Origin: an uncultured Clostridia bacterium
GTDB lineage: Bacteria > Bacillota > Clostridia > Oscillospirales > Ruminococcaceae
DNA: 5,567 nucleotides
NCBI GenBank assembly: GCA_947177695.1
Contig: CAMWVO010000153.1
Span: 1 to 5,567 of the forward strand
Direction of reading: 5' to 3'
Below the pieces are notes generated by a model that was not told the origin of the DNA, made no database searches, and worked only from the letters and a program-made list of their open reading frames with translations. How positions within the stretch are numbered: the stretch's first letter is position 1; the number at the start of each line of letters is the position of its first letter. Both the position numbers and the translations under genes were made by a program. Below, piece by piece: positions 1 to 5,567 of this stretch.

Positions 1-51
1 ATATTATATATCATATAGCATTTGCGCGCAAGCAATTTTAGTTTGCATTTT

Positions 52-88
52 CGGAAAAGTTTCCTGCAACCTGTAGTTGCTCTTTCCG
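52..88. repeat. Imperfect inverted repeat (hairpin), function unknown
   Basis: The inner stem is perfect: GCAAC (66-70) pairs with GTTGC (76-80) around the five-base loop CTGTA. The outer arms CGGAAA and G (52-57, 59) pair with CTTTCCG (82-88), with A58 bulged, and an unpaired stretch TTTCCT (60-65) separates the two stems. No T-run follows on either strand, so it does not look like an intrinsic terminator. It abuts, and may overlap, the decayed dehydrogenase tail. It could be a remnant of an older regulatory hairpin or chance. Folding was done by eye only. Confidence 0.35.
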
Positions 89-99
89 GCTAAGTGTAG

Positions 100-230
100 G
101 ACAAGTCCGATCATCAGGCGTTCCTCACCAACGAGGGGATGCAGAAGATCGCCGAGGTAACGCTGTTCGCCTTGATCGGTTCTTCAAGGGGGAGGAAGCC
201 CTGAAAAACGCGGTCGTGTACCGAGAATAA
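100..230 (+). pseudogene. Decayed 3' end of a D-lactate dehydrogenase-like 2-hydroxyacid dehydrogenase gene
   Basis: Two short reading frames on the + strand together resemble the extreme C-terminus of D-2-hydroxyacid dehydrogenases. The first (106-168) reads SDHQAFLTNEGMQKIAEVTLF. The second (171-230) reads LDRFFKGEEALKNAVVYRE and then TAA. E. coli LdhA ends in a very similar block with HQAFLT, an Ala/Thr-rich helix, LxxLEKGE and NEL, where HQ belongs to the catalytic His region. The two parts are in different frames, so an indel lies near 165-171, and an in-frame TAG (97-99) sits immediately upstream. The NAD-binding domain is absent. A third frame (77-106) reads LLFPAKCRTS, which weakly recalls the LLxFPNVLxTS segment that normally precedes HQAF, so decay may extend further left with another shift. 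The protein would have reduced 2-oxoacids with NADH; this remnant cannot. I am fairly sure of the family and less sure of which substrate subgroup. Confidence 0.72.
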
Positions 231-413
231 AAAATCCGCCGTTTCAGTTTAAAGCAGTGTTTTTTGTGCGCAGAAACATTAGTTGAAAGCGTTGAAAACT
301 CATTAGAAAAACGGTTATGTTTTTTAGACTGTTATCTCATTTGGAATGTATTCATTTGTTGCATTAGCCGCATTTTTGTAAGATCATAGCAATACCATGC
401 AGAACCTTGTACG
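231..413. other. AT-rich non-coding stretch
   Basis: I see no supported gene or RNA here. The stretch contains a short tandem similarity, GTTGAAA at 282-288 and 291-297, bracketed by two copies of CATTAG (277-282 and 301-306), with a third CATTAG at 362-367. A weak promoter-like pair (TTGAAA 292-297, then TATGTT 316-321 after 18 bp) is present, but the -10 is poor. It is best read as decayed intergenic DNA between the dehydrogenase remnant and the recD2 promoter. Confidence 0.5.
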
Positions 414-444
414 GAAACCGGATTGGCAGTCGGCTTCTTTTTTT
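414..444 (+). terminator. Possible weak intrinsic terminator
   Basis: GAAACCG (414-420) can pair with CGGCTTC (431-437) with one A-C mismatch around a ten-base loop, and seven T residues follow (438-444). It would end transcription entering from the dead dehydrogenase region just before the recD2 promoter. The stem is short and the loop large, so it may be weak or fortuitous. Confidence 0.35.
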
Positions 445-447
445 GTA

Positions 448-477
448 TTGACTTTTTCCCATGGCGTATGCTATAAT
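448..477 (+). promoter_or_regulatory. Housekeeping sigma-A promoter for the recD2 operon, with extended -10
   Basis: TTGACT (448-453) matches the -35 consensus at five of six positions. After an 18-bp spacer comes a perfect TATAAT (472-477), preceded by TG at 469-470, giving the extended -10 form TGnTATAAT. Transcription would start near 484. It is the only strong promoter upstream of recD2, comF and mreB, so it probably serves all three. It also rules out the ATG at 461 as the recD2 start, because that codon lies between the -35 and -10 elements. Confidence 0.85.
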
Positions 478-504
478 AAAAAATATATATGCAGTTTTGC
501 TTTC

Positions 505-510
505 GGGGGG
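505..510 (+). promoter_or_regulatory. Ribosome binding site that decides the recD2 start
   Basis: A G6 run sits seven bases before the in-frame GTG at 518-520. It is purine-rich rather than a canonical AGGAGG, but it is the only plausible Shine-Dalgarno element between the predicted transcript start (about 484) and the first conserved RecD2 residues. The resulting leader is about 34 nt. Confidence 0.6.
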
Positions 511-517
511 CGGCAGC

Positions 518-2743
518 GTGGAGGACAGCGAAAACTTAACAAAGCTTGAGGGCGTGGTGGACACGGTGCTGTTCAGCAACCCCGCCAACGGCTATGTTGT
601 GCTTGATCTGGACGTGAACGGCGACTATGTTACCGTGGTCGGCGAGCTGGGCAACATAGAAGAGGGTGAGGAGCTTATCGTTTCGGGCGGCTACACCAAG
701 CACGCCAAATTCGGTATGCAGTTCAGGGCAAGCTACTGTCAGAGAAAAATGCCTGCCACAACAAACGCCATTCTGAAATATCTTTCGTCGGGAGCGTTAA
801 AGGGTATCGGAAAAACTCTTGCGGTACGTATCGTCGAGGAGTTCGGCGACAAGGCTCTGGACGTTATTGAAAACGAACCCGAACGTCTTGTCTGCGTAAA
901 GGGTATCACTCCCTCCAAGGCGGAGGAGATATCCATGGATTTCAAGCGTGTGTTCGGTATGCGCGCGCTGATGATATTTCTTTCCCAGTACAATATACCT
1001 CCCTCGGCGGCAGTTGCGGCGTGGAAAAAATGGGGTCAGTACGCGGTGGAGATAATCAAGGAAAATCCCTATATCCTCTGCGGGAACGGCATCGAGCTTG
1101 ACTTTGACAAAGCCGAGGGCATGGCGGAGAAGATAGGTTACCCCATGAACAGCGAGGCGCGGATTGCCGCGGGCATAACCTATATCCTTGTTAACAACAC
1201 CTTTTCGGGACACACCTGTCTGCCTGCCGACAGGCTGAGAAACACCGCTCTGAAGCTTCTTGAAATAGATGGAGAACTGTTTGAAAAATGCGTTGAGAGC
1301 CGCTGTACCGAGGGCGATTTCGTGCGGTACGAAAAGGATGGCAGGGACTTTATCTACCTGAGCGATTACTTTAAGGCGGAGCAGTACATCACGGGACGTC
1401 TCGCTGTCATGAGCGACTGCCTTAAAGATACGGGTCTCGACTACAAAAAGCTGATAGATATTGAGGAAAAAACTAAAGTAATAACCTACGCGGAGCAGCA
1501 GCGGAACGCCATTTCGCTTGCGCTGTCCCAAGGGTTTATGATACTGACCGGAGGTCCGGGAACAGGCAAGACCACCACGCTGAAAGCCATAATTTCCCTG
1601 TATGAACAGCGTGGACTGAAAGTTATGATAGCCGCCCCCACGGGAAAGGCGGCGAAGCGGATTTCCGACCTGACGGGTTACGAAGCCAAGACCATACACC
1701 GTATGCTGGAGGTCGTGTTCGGCGACGGAGGAAAACTACACTTCAAGCACGACGACAACAATCCGATAGCCTGCGATGTTATGATAGTGGACGAGATGTC
1801 CATGGTGGACACACTTCTGTTCGAGGCTCTGCTGCGGGCTTTGAAGCTTTCCTGCCGTCTGATAATGGTGGGGGACAGCGACCAGCTCCCCTCGGTTGGC
1901 GCGGGAAATATCCTCAAGGACATGATCGACTGCGGCAGGCTGCCTGTGGTAAAGCTTACGGAGATATTCCGTCAGGCGCAGCAAAGCTGTATCGTCACAA
2001 ACGCCCACAAGATCGTAAACGGAGAGCAGCCCGATATGTCCCGCGCGGACAGCGATTTCTTTTTCATGCAGCGGCTGGACTACGAATCCGCGTCCGATAC
2101 GGTGGTGGAGCTTGCCGTTGAAAGACTTCCCGCGGCGTACGGTTTTTCCTCCTTGGATGACATACAAGTGCTGTGCCCGTCCAGAAAAGGCGCGCTGGGC
2201 GTTACCGAAATGAACAAGGTGCTGCAAACTGCGCTTAATCCTCCCAAAAAGGACAAGCCCGAAATAAAGGGAATAATGTACAATTTCCGTCCCGACGACA
2301 AGGTGATGCAGGTCAAGAACAACTACGACATCGAGTGGACAAAGGGAATGGAAAAGGGTACGGGTATTTTTAACGGCGATATTGGAATAATTCTAAGGAC
2401 GGTAAAAGCCGAGAGCAAGATATACATTGATTTTGACGGACGTGTCGCCGAGTATACATATGAAATGCTCGACCAGCTTGAGCTTGCATATGCGATATCG
2501 GTACACAAAAGTCAGGGCAGCGAGTTCAACGCGGTGATAATCCCGCTGCTGGGCGGCTTCGAGAAGCTTTATTACCGCAATCTGCTCTATACCGCGGTCA
2601 CGAGGGCGAAAAAACTGCTTATAATCGTGGGGTCGCGGCGGGTGGTGGAATCAATGGTAAACAACAATCGCAGAACGCTCAGGTATTCCTGCCTGAGACA
2701 TATGCTTGAAAAGGAGCTTGGAAATGGCTCGGATCAAATTTGA
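518..2743 (+). CDS. recD2: RecD2-type ATP-dependent DNA helicase (RecD/TraA family)
   Basis: The product is a 741-residue superfamily 1B helicase. RecD2 proteins unwind DNA 5' to 3' using ATP and act in repair and replication-fork maintenance without RecBC. Numbered from the GTG at 518, the N-terminal beta-rich domain (about 9-60, LEGVVDTVLFSNPANGYVVL) is the usual RecD2 opening. Helix-hairpin-helix repeats follow at about 89-137 (LKGIGK, VKGITPSKAEEI). The helicase core has Walker A GGPGTGKTT (345-353), Walker B VDE (D425, E426), motif III GDSDQLPSVG (452-461), motif IV EIFRQ (482-486), the VHKSQGSE motif (662-669) and YTAVTRAKK (691-699). All expected motifs are intact and the length is normal for the family. 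I chose GTG 518 over ATG 461 because the latter lies inside the promoter and would add 19 residues the family lacks. It is the first gene of the operon, and comF overlaps its end. Confidence 0.95.
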   Translation: MEDSENLTKLEGVVDTVLFSNPANGYVVLDLDVNGDYVTVVGELGNIEEGEELIVSGGYTKHAKFGMQFRASYCQRKMPATTNAILKYLSSGALKGIGKTLAVRIVEEFGDKALDVIENEPERLVCVKGITPSKAEEISMDFKRVFGMRALMIFLSQYNIPPSAAVAAWKKWGQYAVEIIKENPYILCGNGIELDFDKAEGMAEKIGYPMNSEARIAAGITYILVNNTFSGHTCLPADRLRNTALKLLEIDGELFEKCVESRCTEGDFVRYEKDGRDFIYLSDYFKAEQYITGRLAVMSDCLKDTGLDYKKLIDIEEKTKVITYAEQQRNAISLALSQGFMILTGGPGTGKTTTLKAIISLYEQRGLKVMIAAPTGKAAKRISDLTGYEAKTIHRMLEVVFGDGGKLHFKHDDNNPIACDVMIVDEMSMVDTLLFEALLRALKLSCRLIMVGDSDQLPSVGAGNILKDMIDCGRLPVVKLTEIFRQAQQSCIVTNAHKIVNGEQPDMSRADSDFFFMQRLDYESASDTVVELAVERLPAAYGFSSLDDIQVLCPSRKGALGVTEMNKVLQTALNPPKKDKPEIKGIMYNFRPDDKVMQVKNNYDIEWTKGMEKGTGIFNGDIGIILRTVKAESKIYIDFDGRVAEYTYEMLDQLELAYAISVHKSQGSEFNAVIIPLLGGFEKLYYRNLLYTAVTRAKKLLIIVGSRRVVESMVNNNRRTLRYSCLRHMLEKELGNGSDQI

Positions 2744-3479
2744 CAATATCAGACTTTGGGCGCTGGATATCTTATTTCCGTCAAGGTGTCCGTTCTGCGG
2801 GGAATTTATCATGTGGAACGAGCTTTGCTGCGGCGCGTGCCGTGACACCCTTGCTTCTGCGAACGATGTTATTTGCAGAAAATGCGGTCAGGACAAATGC
2901 CGTTGTGATAAGGAAAGCTGCGCATTTGACATGGTGTACGGCTCTTACTTCTTTGACGAACCGCCTGTAAAAAGCGCGGTATACCGCTTCAAGCACGAGG
3001 GAGAGGGAGGTCTTGCCGACCTTTCCGCGGCTGACATTGCTGAGCGCCTGACAGCGGAGAAAACGCCGCTCCCCGACTTTATCGTGCCTGTCCCCATGGG
3101 CAGGAAAAAGCGGATAGCGAGAGGTCACAATCAGGCGGAGCTGTTCGGAAAAAGTCTTAGCAGGGCTTTGGGTATACCGGTGAGACGGGACTTAGTGTTC
3201 AAGCATGACACAAAGGATGAACAGCACTTCCACACGGAAAAGGAGCGTAGGGAACGGGTCAAAGACTTGTTTTACGGCGGCAGCGAAAACCTGTCGGGGA
3301 AAAGGATACTGTTATGCGACGACGTTATGACCACAGGCTCTACGCTGAACAGGTGCGCTGAGATACTCAAAAGCGCAGGCGCGGAAAGCGTTATTGCCGC
3401 GGTCTGCGCGGTGACAAGACTAAAGGAACGTAATTCTTCGGACGAAAACACAAGCGAAAGGAGTAATGCTCCCGCGTGA
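2724..3479 (+). CDS. comF: ComF family protein (ComFC-like, zinc-finger phosphoribosyltransferase fold)
   Basis: The product has 251 residues, the usual ComFC size. Its N-terminal zinc-binding region carries paired cysteines: CPFC at 22-25, CCGAC at 35-39 and CRKCGQDKCRC at 51-61. Next come FKHEGEG, then VPVPMGRKKRIARGHNQAEL, a ComF signature, and the PRPP-loop motif DDVMTTGST (199-207). ComFC/ComF proteins are linked to uptake of transforming DNA in Bacillus and Haemophilus; the family is widespread in bacteria not known to be competent, so its role here is inferred. The start is ATG 2724, seven bases after AAGGAG (2711-2716). A TTG at 2706 is also in frame but has no ribosome site. The first 20 nt overlap recD2 in another frame, which suggests translational coupling. 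The last 20 or so residues are hydrophilic and look like a variable tail. Confidence 0.93.
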   Translation: MARIKFDNIRLWALDILFPSRCPFCGEFIMWNELCCGACRDTLASANDVICRKCGQDKCRCDKESCAFDMVYGSYFFDEPPVKSAVYRFKHEGEGGLADLSAADIAERLTAEKTPLPDFIVPVPMGRKKRIARGHNQAELFGKSLSRALGIPVRRDLVFKHDTKDEQHFHTEKERRERVKDLFYGGSENLSGKRILLCDDVMTTGSTLNRCAEILKSAGAESVIAAVCAVTRLKERNSSDENTSERSNAPA

Positions 3480-3500
3480 CGGCAGGGGCAGGATTTGATT

Positions 3501-4505
3501 ATGGACATCGGAATTGATTTGGGTACGGCAAACGTAATGATAGCTGTAGGAAACAAGGGCGTGGTACTGAACGAACCGTCGGTGGTGGCGTTCAACAAGA
3601 AACTTGACGAGGTAATCGCCGTGGGGGACGAGGCTCACAGAATGATAGGCAGGGTCCCCGACTATATCTCGGTGGTGAGACCTCTCAGCGACGGCGTTAT
3701 TTCCGACCACAAGATGACGGAAAAAATGATCGAGTCGTTTATTGAAAAGGTCACGGGCAAGCAGCTTTTCATGCCCAATATCATAATGTGCATACCCTCG
3801 TCCATTACCGACGTGGAGAGCCGCGCTGTTATCGAAGCCGCCAAGATCGCGGGCGCAAGACAGGTGTACCTTATCGAAGAGCCTGTTGCAGCTATAATGG
3901 GCGCGGGCGTGGATATTTCCGACGCTGACGGAAATATGGTTGTGGACATCGGCGGCGGTACTACCGACATTGCCGTGGTATCTATGAACGGCGTTGTGGC
4001 TAAGTCCTCGGTGAAGATCGCGGGCAACAGGCTCGACAAGGCGATAGTGAAGTACGTCAGCAGCCGCTACAGGATACTTATAGGCGAAAAGACAGCCGAG
4101 AATGCCAAAATGGCGGCGGCAAATGTATATTCTCCCGACGGCAGCAGAAAAATATTAGTCAAGGGCAGACACCTTGTAAGGGGACTTCCCGAAAAGATAG
4201 AGGTCACGGATTACGATATTTACGAGGCGATAATCGACAGTGTAAGGGAAATGATCGCGGCGGTCAAGGACGTTATGGAGAAAACCCCTCCGGAGCTTGC
4301 GGGCGACATTTACCGCAACGGTCTGTACCTTACGGGCGGCGGGGCTATGCTGTACGGTCTGGACAGGCTTATGTCCTCGGAACTGGGCGTAAAGTGCAGC
4401 GTTGCGGACGACCCGCTGTCCTGCGTGGCGAGAGGAACTATCTGCGCGTTTAAAAATATTGACAAGCTTCTGGACGGCTTTGAGCATGTTTCCATGTATA
4501 AATAG
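3501..4505 (+). CDS. mreB: MreB/Mbl-family actin-like rod-shape protein, divergent
   Basis: The product has 334 residues, standard for MreB, which polymerises with ATP beneath the membrane and guides cell-wall synthesis. Phosphate-1 motif DIGIDLGTAN is at 2-11, the IEEPVAAIMGAG segment follows, phosphate-2 VVDIGGGTTD is at 147-156, and the adenosine motif LTGGGAMLYGLD starts at 277. Several positions differ from E. coli and B. subtilis MreB: the usual Glu after GGGTT is Asp156, AGDxxDEAI is AGNRLDKAI (N176, K180), and the usual KxEIG after GExTAE is KMAAA (203-207). It may therefore be an Mbl/MreBH-type or otherwise specialised paralogue. The start is ATG 3501 with a modest AGGA at 3490-3493; a TTG at 3495 is less likely. 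It follows comF by 21 nt with no promoter in between. No mreC or mreD follows within the window. Confidence 0.92.
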   Translation: MDIGIDLGTANVMIAVGNKGVVLNEPSVVAFNKKLDEVIAVGDEAHRMIGRVPDYISVVRPLSDGVISDHKMTEKMIESFIEKVTGKQLFMPNIIMCIPSSITDVESRAVIEAAKIAGARQVYLIEEPVAAIMGAGVDISDADGNMVVDIGGGTTDIAVVSMNGVVAKSSVKIAGNRLDKAIVKYVSSRYRILIGEKTAENAKMAAANVYSPDGSRKILVKGRHLVRGLPEKIEVTDYDIYEAIIDSVREMIAAVKDVMEKTPPELAGDIYRNGLYLTGGGAMLYGLDRLMSSELGVKCSVADDPLSCVARGTICAFKNIDKLLDGFEHVSMYK

Positions 4506-4517
4506 CGGGTAGTTAAA

Positions 4518-5129
4518 ATGGATTTTATTAATGAAACTCAAAAAATTATTTCGAAAAACACTTTAGGAAGCGTTGGAACAGCACTGCTTTTGTTTATACA
4601 AAAAGCTTTGCGAGAAAATGAGATAACGCTTTATGAAGCGTTTCAGCTTATGGAAATAAGTAACAGATACAGAAACCGTGATAAATTTTGGGCTGACATA
4701 TATCATGTTGTTGAATCAATGAATCTTGCTTTGTGCGCTAAACTGTTTAATGAAGATGATATGTATAAACAATTTTGCTCCGATGCCAATGAAAGGCTCA
4801 GTATTTGGTTTAAAGTGTTAAAGAAAAGTAATGACGGCGAATTGCCGAAAGATGGTCACTATATTACCGATGATTTAGAGGGCTTTCTGGGCGGCAATTC
4901 AAAGCATATGGAGAAGTTGAGCAGTATCCGTAAAAACGCAAGCCGCAGCAATCCGGGGTATAACGCATACCATTTTGAGTGTTTCCCATATGATTATTTA
5001 AAATATGAGGACGAGCTGATAAAAATTTTAGATGGTGAAACAGACCATTATGAAGTTGACAAGACAATATCTTCGGAAATATGTGATATGATGACCGCCA
5101 TTGAGCTTCGCGCTATTGAACTGGAGTAA
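4518..5129 (+). CDS. Hypothetical protein, 203 residues, AT-rich probable insertion
   Basis: I do not recognise this protein. It appears soluble, charged and mostly helical, with no signal peptide or clear membrane segment; the hydrophobic stretch VGTALLLFI (19-27) is too short and sits in an amphipathic context. The C-terminal third is acidic and rich in Tyr and Glu. The sequence GNSKHMEKLSSIRKNASR in the middle is the most distinctive block. Base composition is the striking point: 23 of 60 bases are G or C at 4561-4620, against 35 of 60 in mreB at 4261-4320 and 36 of 60 in the next gene at 5341-5400. Codons are A/T-ending, unlike the neighbours. It starts 12 nt after mreB with only a weak ribosome site (GCGGGT, 4505-4510). 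No mobile element ends are visible. It is likely a recently acquired gene; small accessory proteins of this composition are sometimes immunity or antitoxin proteins, but nothing here shows that. Confidence 0.75.
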   Translation: MDFINETQKIISKNTLGSVGTALLLFIQKALRENEITLYEAFQLMEISNRYRNRDKFWADIYHVVESMNLALCAKLFNEDDMYKQFCSDANERLSIWFKVLKKSNDGELPKDGHYITDDLEGFLGGNSKHMEKLSSIRKNASRSNPGYNAYHFECFPYDYLKYEDELIKILDGETDHYEVDKTISSEICDMMTAIELRAIELE

Positions 5130-5211
5130 GCGGTGCAGATAAAATATAAAGAATAGTACAAGTCCAGACCTGCATATTCTGCTACTAAATAAATGTTAAG
5201 GAGTATGCTTT

Positions 5212-5499
5212 ATGAAATGTACCCTGACGGCTCTGAGAAACAAGGAGATAATAAACATAAAAAACGGCGCAAGGCTCGGCTATATCGACGATCTGGAGTT
5301 CGACACCGAGACCTCGGAGGTAAAATCCTTTATAGTTTACGGCAGGTCGCGGCTTTTCGGACTTTTCGGCAGGGAGGACGATATCGTCATAACCTGCGGC
5401 GACATTGAAATTATCGGCGTTGATACCGTCCTTATTTCCGTTGATGAGGCAGAATTGGCAAAAAGACAGCCCAATTCCTTCAAAAATTTGTTGAAATAG
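5212..5499 (+). CDS. ymxH: YlmC/YmxH-family PRC-barrel protein (sporulation-associated family)
   Basis: The product has 95 residues, one PRC-barrel domain. Family features in order are KEIINIKNGARLGYIDDLEF (11-30), a strand SFIVYGRSR (39-47), FGLFGREDDIVI (49-60) and an IGVDTVLI strand near 68-75. It matches the YlmC/YmxH group of Bacillus and Clostridia, which is tied to spore formation mainly through occurrence; the molecular role is unknown. The sequence does not let me tell ylmC from ymxH. ATG 5212 follows AAGGAG (5198-5203) by eight bases, the clearest ribosome site in the window. An 82-nt gap separates it from the orphan gene, with no convincing terminator, so it may be read from upstream or from a promoter I cannot identify with confidence. 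Codon use returns to the GC-rich pattern of the recD2-mreB block. Confidence 0.88.
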   Translation: MKCTLTALRNKEIINIKNGARLGYIDDLEFDTETSEVKSFIVYGRSRLFGLFGREDDIVITCGDIEIIGVDTVLISVDEAELAKRQPNSFKNLLK

Positions 5500-5514
5500 C
5501 ACAGTAAAATTATC

Positions 5515-5543
5515 TTGCATTTTTTTGCTAAATGTGGTATAAT
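5515..5543 (+). promoter_or_regulatory. Strong sigma-A promoter for a gene beyond the window
   Basis: TTGCAT (5515-5520) is followed, after an optimal 17-bp spacer, by a perfect TATAAT (5538-5543) with TG at 5535-5536, so it has an extended -10. It lies just after the YlmC/YmxH-family gene and points away from it. In many Clostridia this family gene is followed by nrdR, but that is recalled knowledge of gene order and the downstream gene is not visible. Confidence 0.82.
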
Positions 5544-5552
5544 ATTAAAGCA

Positions 5553-5566
5553 TTCGCATAAGCGAA
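5553..5566 (+). promoter_or_regulatory. Small perfect hairpin at the predicted transcript start
   Basis: TTCGC (5553-5557) and GCGAA (5562-5566) form a perfect five-bp stem with a four-base ATAA loop, starting ten bases after the -10 element. It could be an operator half-site pair or a 5'-end RNA hairpin that protects the transcript. The window ends one base later, so its context cannot be judged. Confidence 0.35.
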
Positions 5567-5567
5567 A

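Noticed and set aside
3..31. A - strand promoter-like pair, TTGCGC (26-31) and TATAAT (3-8) with a 17-bp spacer.
   Set aside because: The -10 is perfect but the -35 matches only half of the consensus and the region is strongly AT-rich; no gene is visible to the left because the window ends.
364..588. A 74-codon open frame on the - strand spanning the recD2 promoter and start.
   Set aside because: It runs through the terminator-like element and the promoter and into recD2, has no recognisable domain, and is explained as chance.
797..1699. A 300-codon open frame on the - strand inside recD2.
   Set aside because: It lies opposite the recD2 coding frame, its translation resembles no family I know and has low-complexity, Arg-rich composition, and recD2 has complete helicase motifs across the same bases. 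It is an antisense shadow.
2740..2770. TTGACA (2740-2745) at the recD2-comF overlap as an internal promoter.
   Set aside because: No good -10 follows at proper spacing, and it lies inside the start of comF, so it could not produce a full comF transcript.
3457..3468. AAAGGAG followed by ATG (3466-3468) at the end of comF as the start of another gene.
   Set aside because: The spacing is only two bases and the frame closes after ten codons. The AAAGGAG is within comF codons and too far from mreB to serve it.
4459..4490. A perfect -35 hexamer TTGACA (4459-4464) near the end of mreB, which could drive the orphan gene.
   Set aside because: No acceptable -10 lies 16-19 bp downstream, and the hexamer is explained by the MreB codons for Ile-Asp-Lys.
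5116..5143. A weak promoter-like pair TTGAAC-16-GATAAA before the YlmC/YmxH gene.
   Set aside because: The -10 is poor and the -35 lies in the end of the orphan gene. It is possible but not well enough supported to list as a feature.
5150..5180. AGAATA (5150-5155) and TATTCT (5175-5180) as a terminator after the orphan gene.
   Set aside because: A six-bp A/T-rich stem with a 19-base loop and no T-run is too weak for an intrinsic terminator.

Overview
The window reads as chromosomal DNA of a Gram-positive Clostridia member, most likely of the Ruminococcus/Oscillospiraceae type. The evidence is: Shine-Dalgarno sites close to AAGGAG, two near-consensus housekeeping promoters with extended -10 elements, a RecD2-type helicase, a ComFC-like protein, an MreB-family protein, and a YlmC/YmxH-family PRC-barrel protein of the kind found in spore-forming Firmicutes lineages. 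Every supported gene lies on the + strand.

Layout. Positions 1-447 hold no intact gene. About 100-230 is the frameshifted 3' tail of a D-lactate dehydrogenase-like 2-hydroxyacid dehydrogenase gene. Upstream of it is an unexplained hairpin (52-88), and after it comes AT-rich non-coding DNA ending in a possible weak terminator (414-444). A strong promoter (448-477) then drives recD2 (518-2743), followed by comF (2724-3479, overlapping recD2 by 20 nt), a divergent mreB-family gene (3501-4505), and an unrecognised AT-rich gene for a 203-residue protein (4518-5129). After an 82-nt gap with no clear terminator comes the YlmC/YmxH-family gene (5212-5499). The window ends in a second strong promoter (5515-5543) with a small hairpin at the expected start of the transcript. 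The gene it serves lies outside the window.

The genes look like one transcription unit from about 484, but they do not form an obvious single pathway. RecD2 is a 5'-3' DNA helicase linked to repair and recombination. ComFC proteins are linked to DNA uptake and single-strand DNA handling. MreB organises the cell-wall synthesis machinery. The first two share DNA processing as a theme; mreB may simply be co-transcribed. The 203-residue gene differs sharply in base composition from both neighbours and looks like a later insertion.

Most of the window is ordinary core genome, and I found no convincing new multi-gene system. The points most worth attention are the decayed dehydrogenase tail, the corrected recD2 start (the longest reading frame begins inside the promoter), the divergent MreB with altered conserved residues and no mreC/mreD beside it, and the AT-rich orphan gene.
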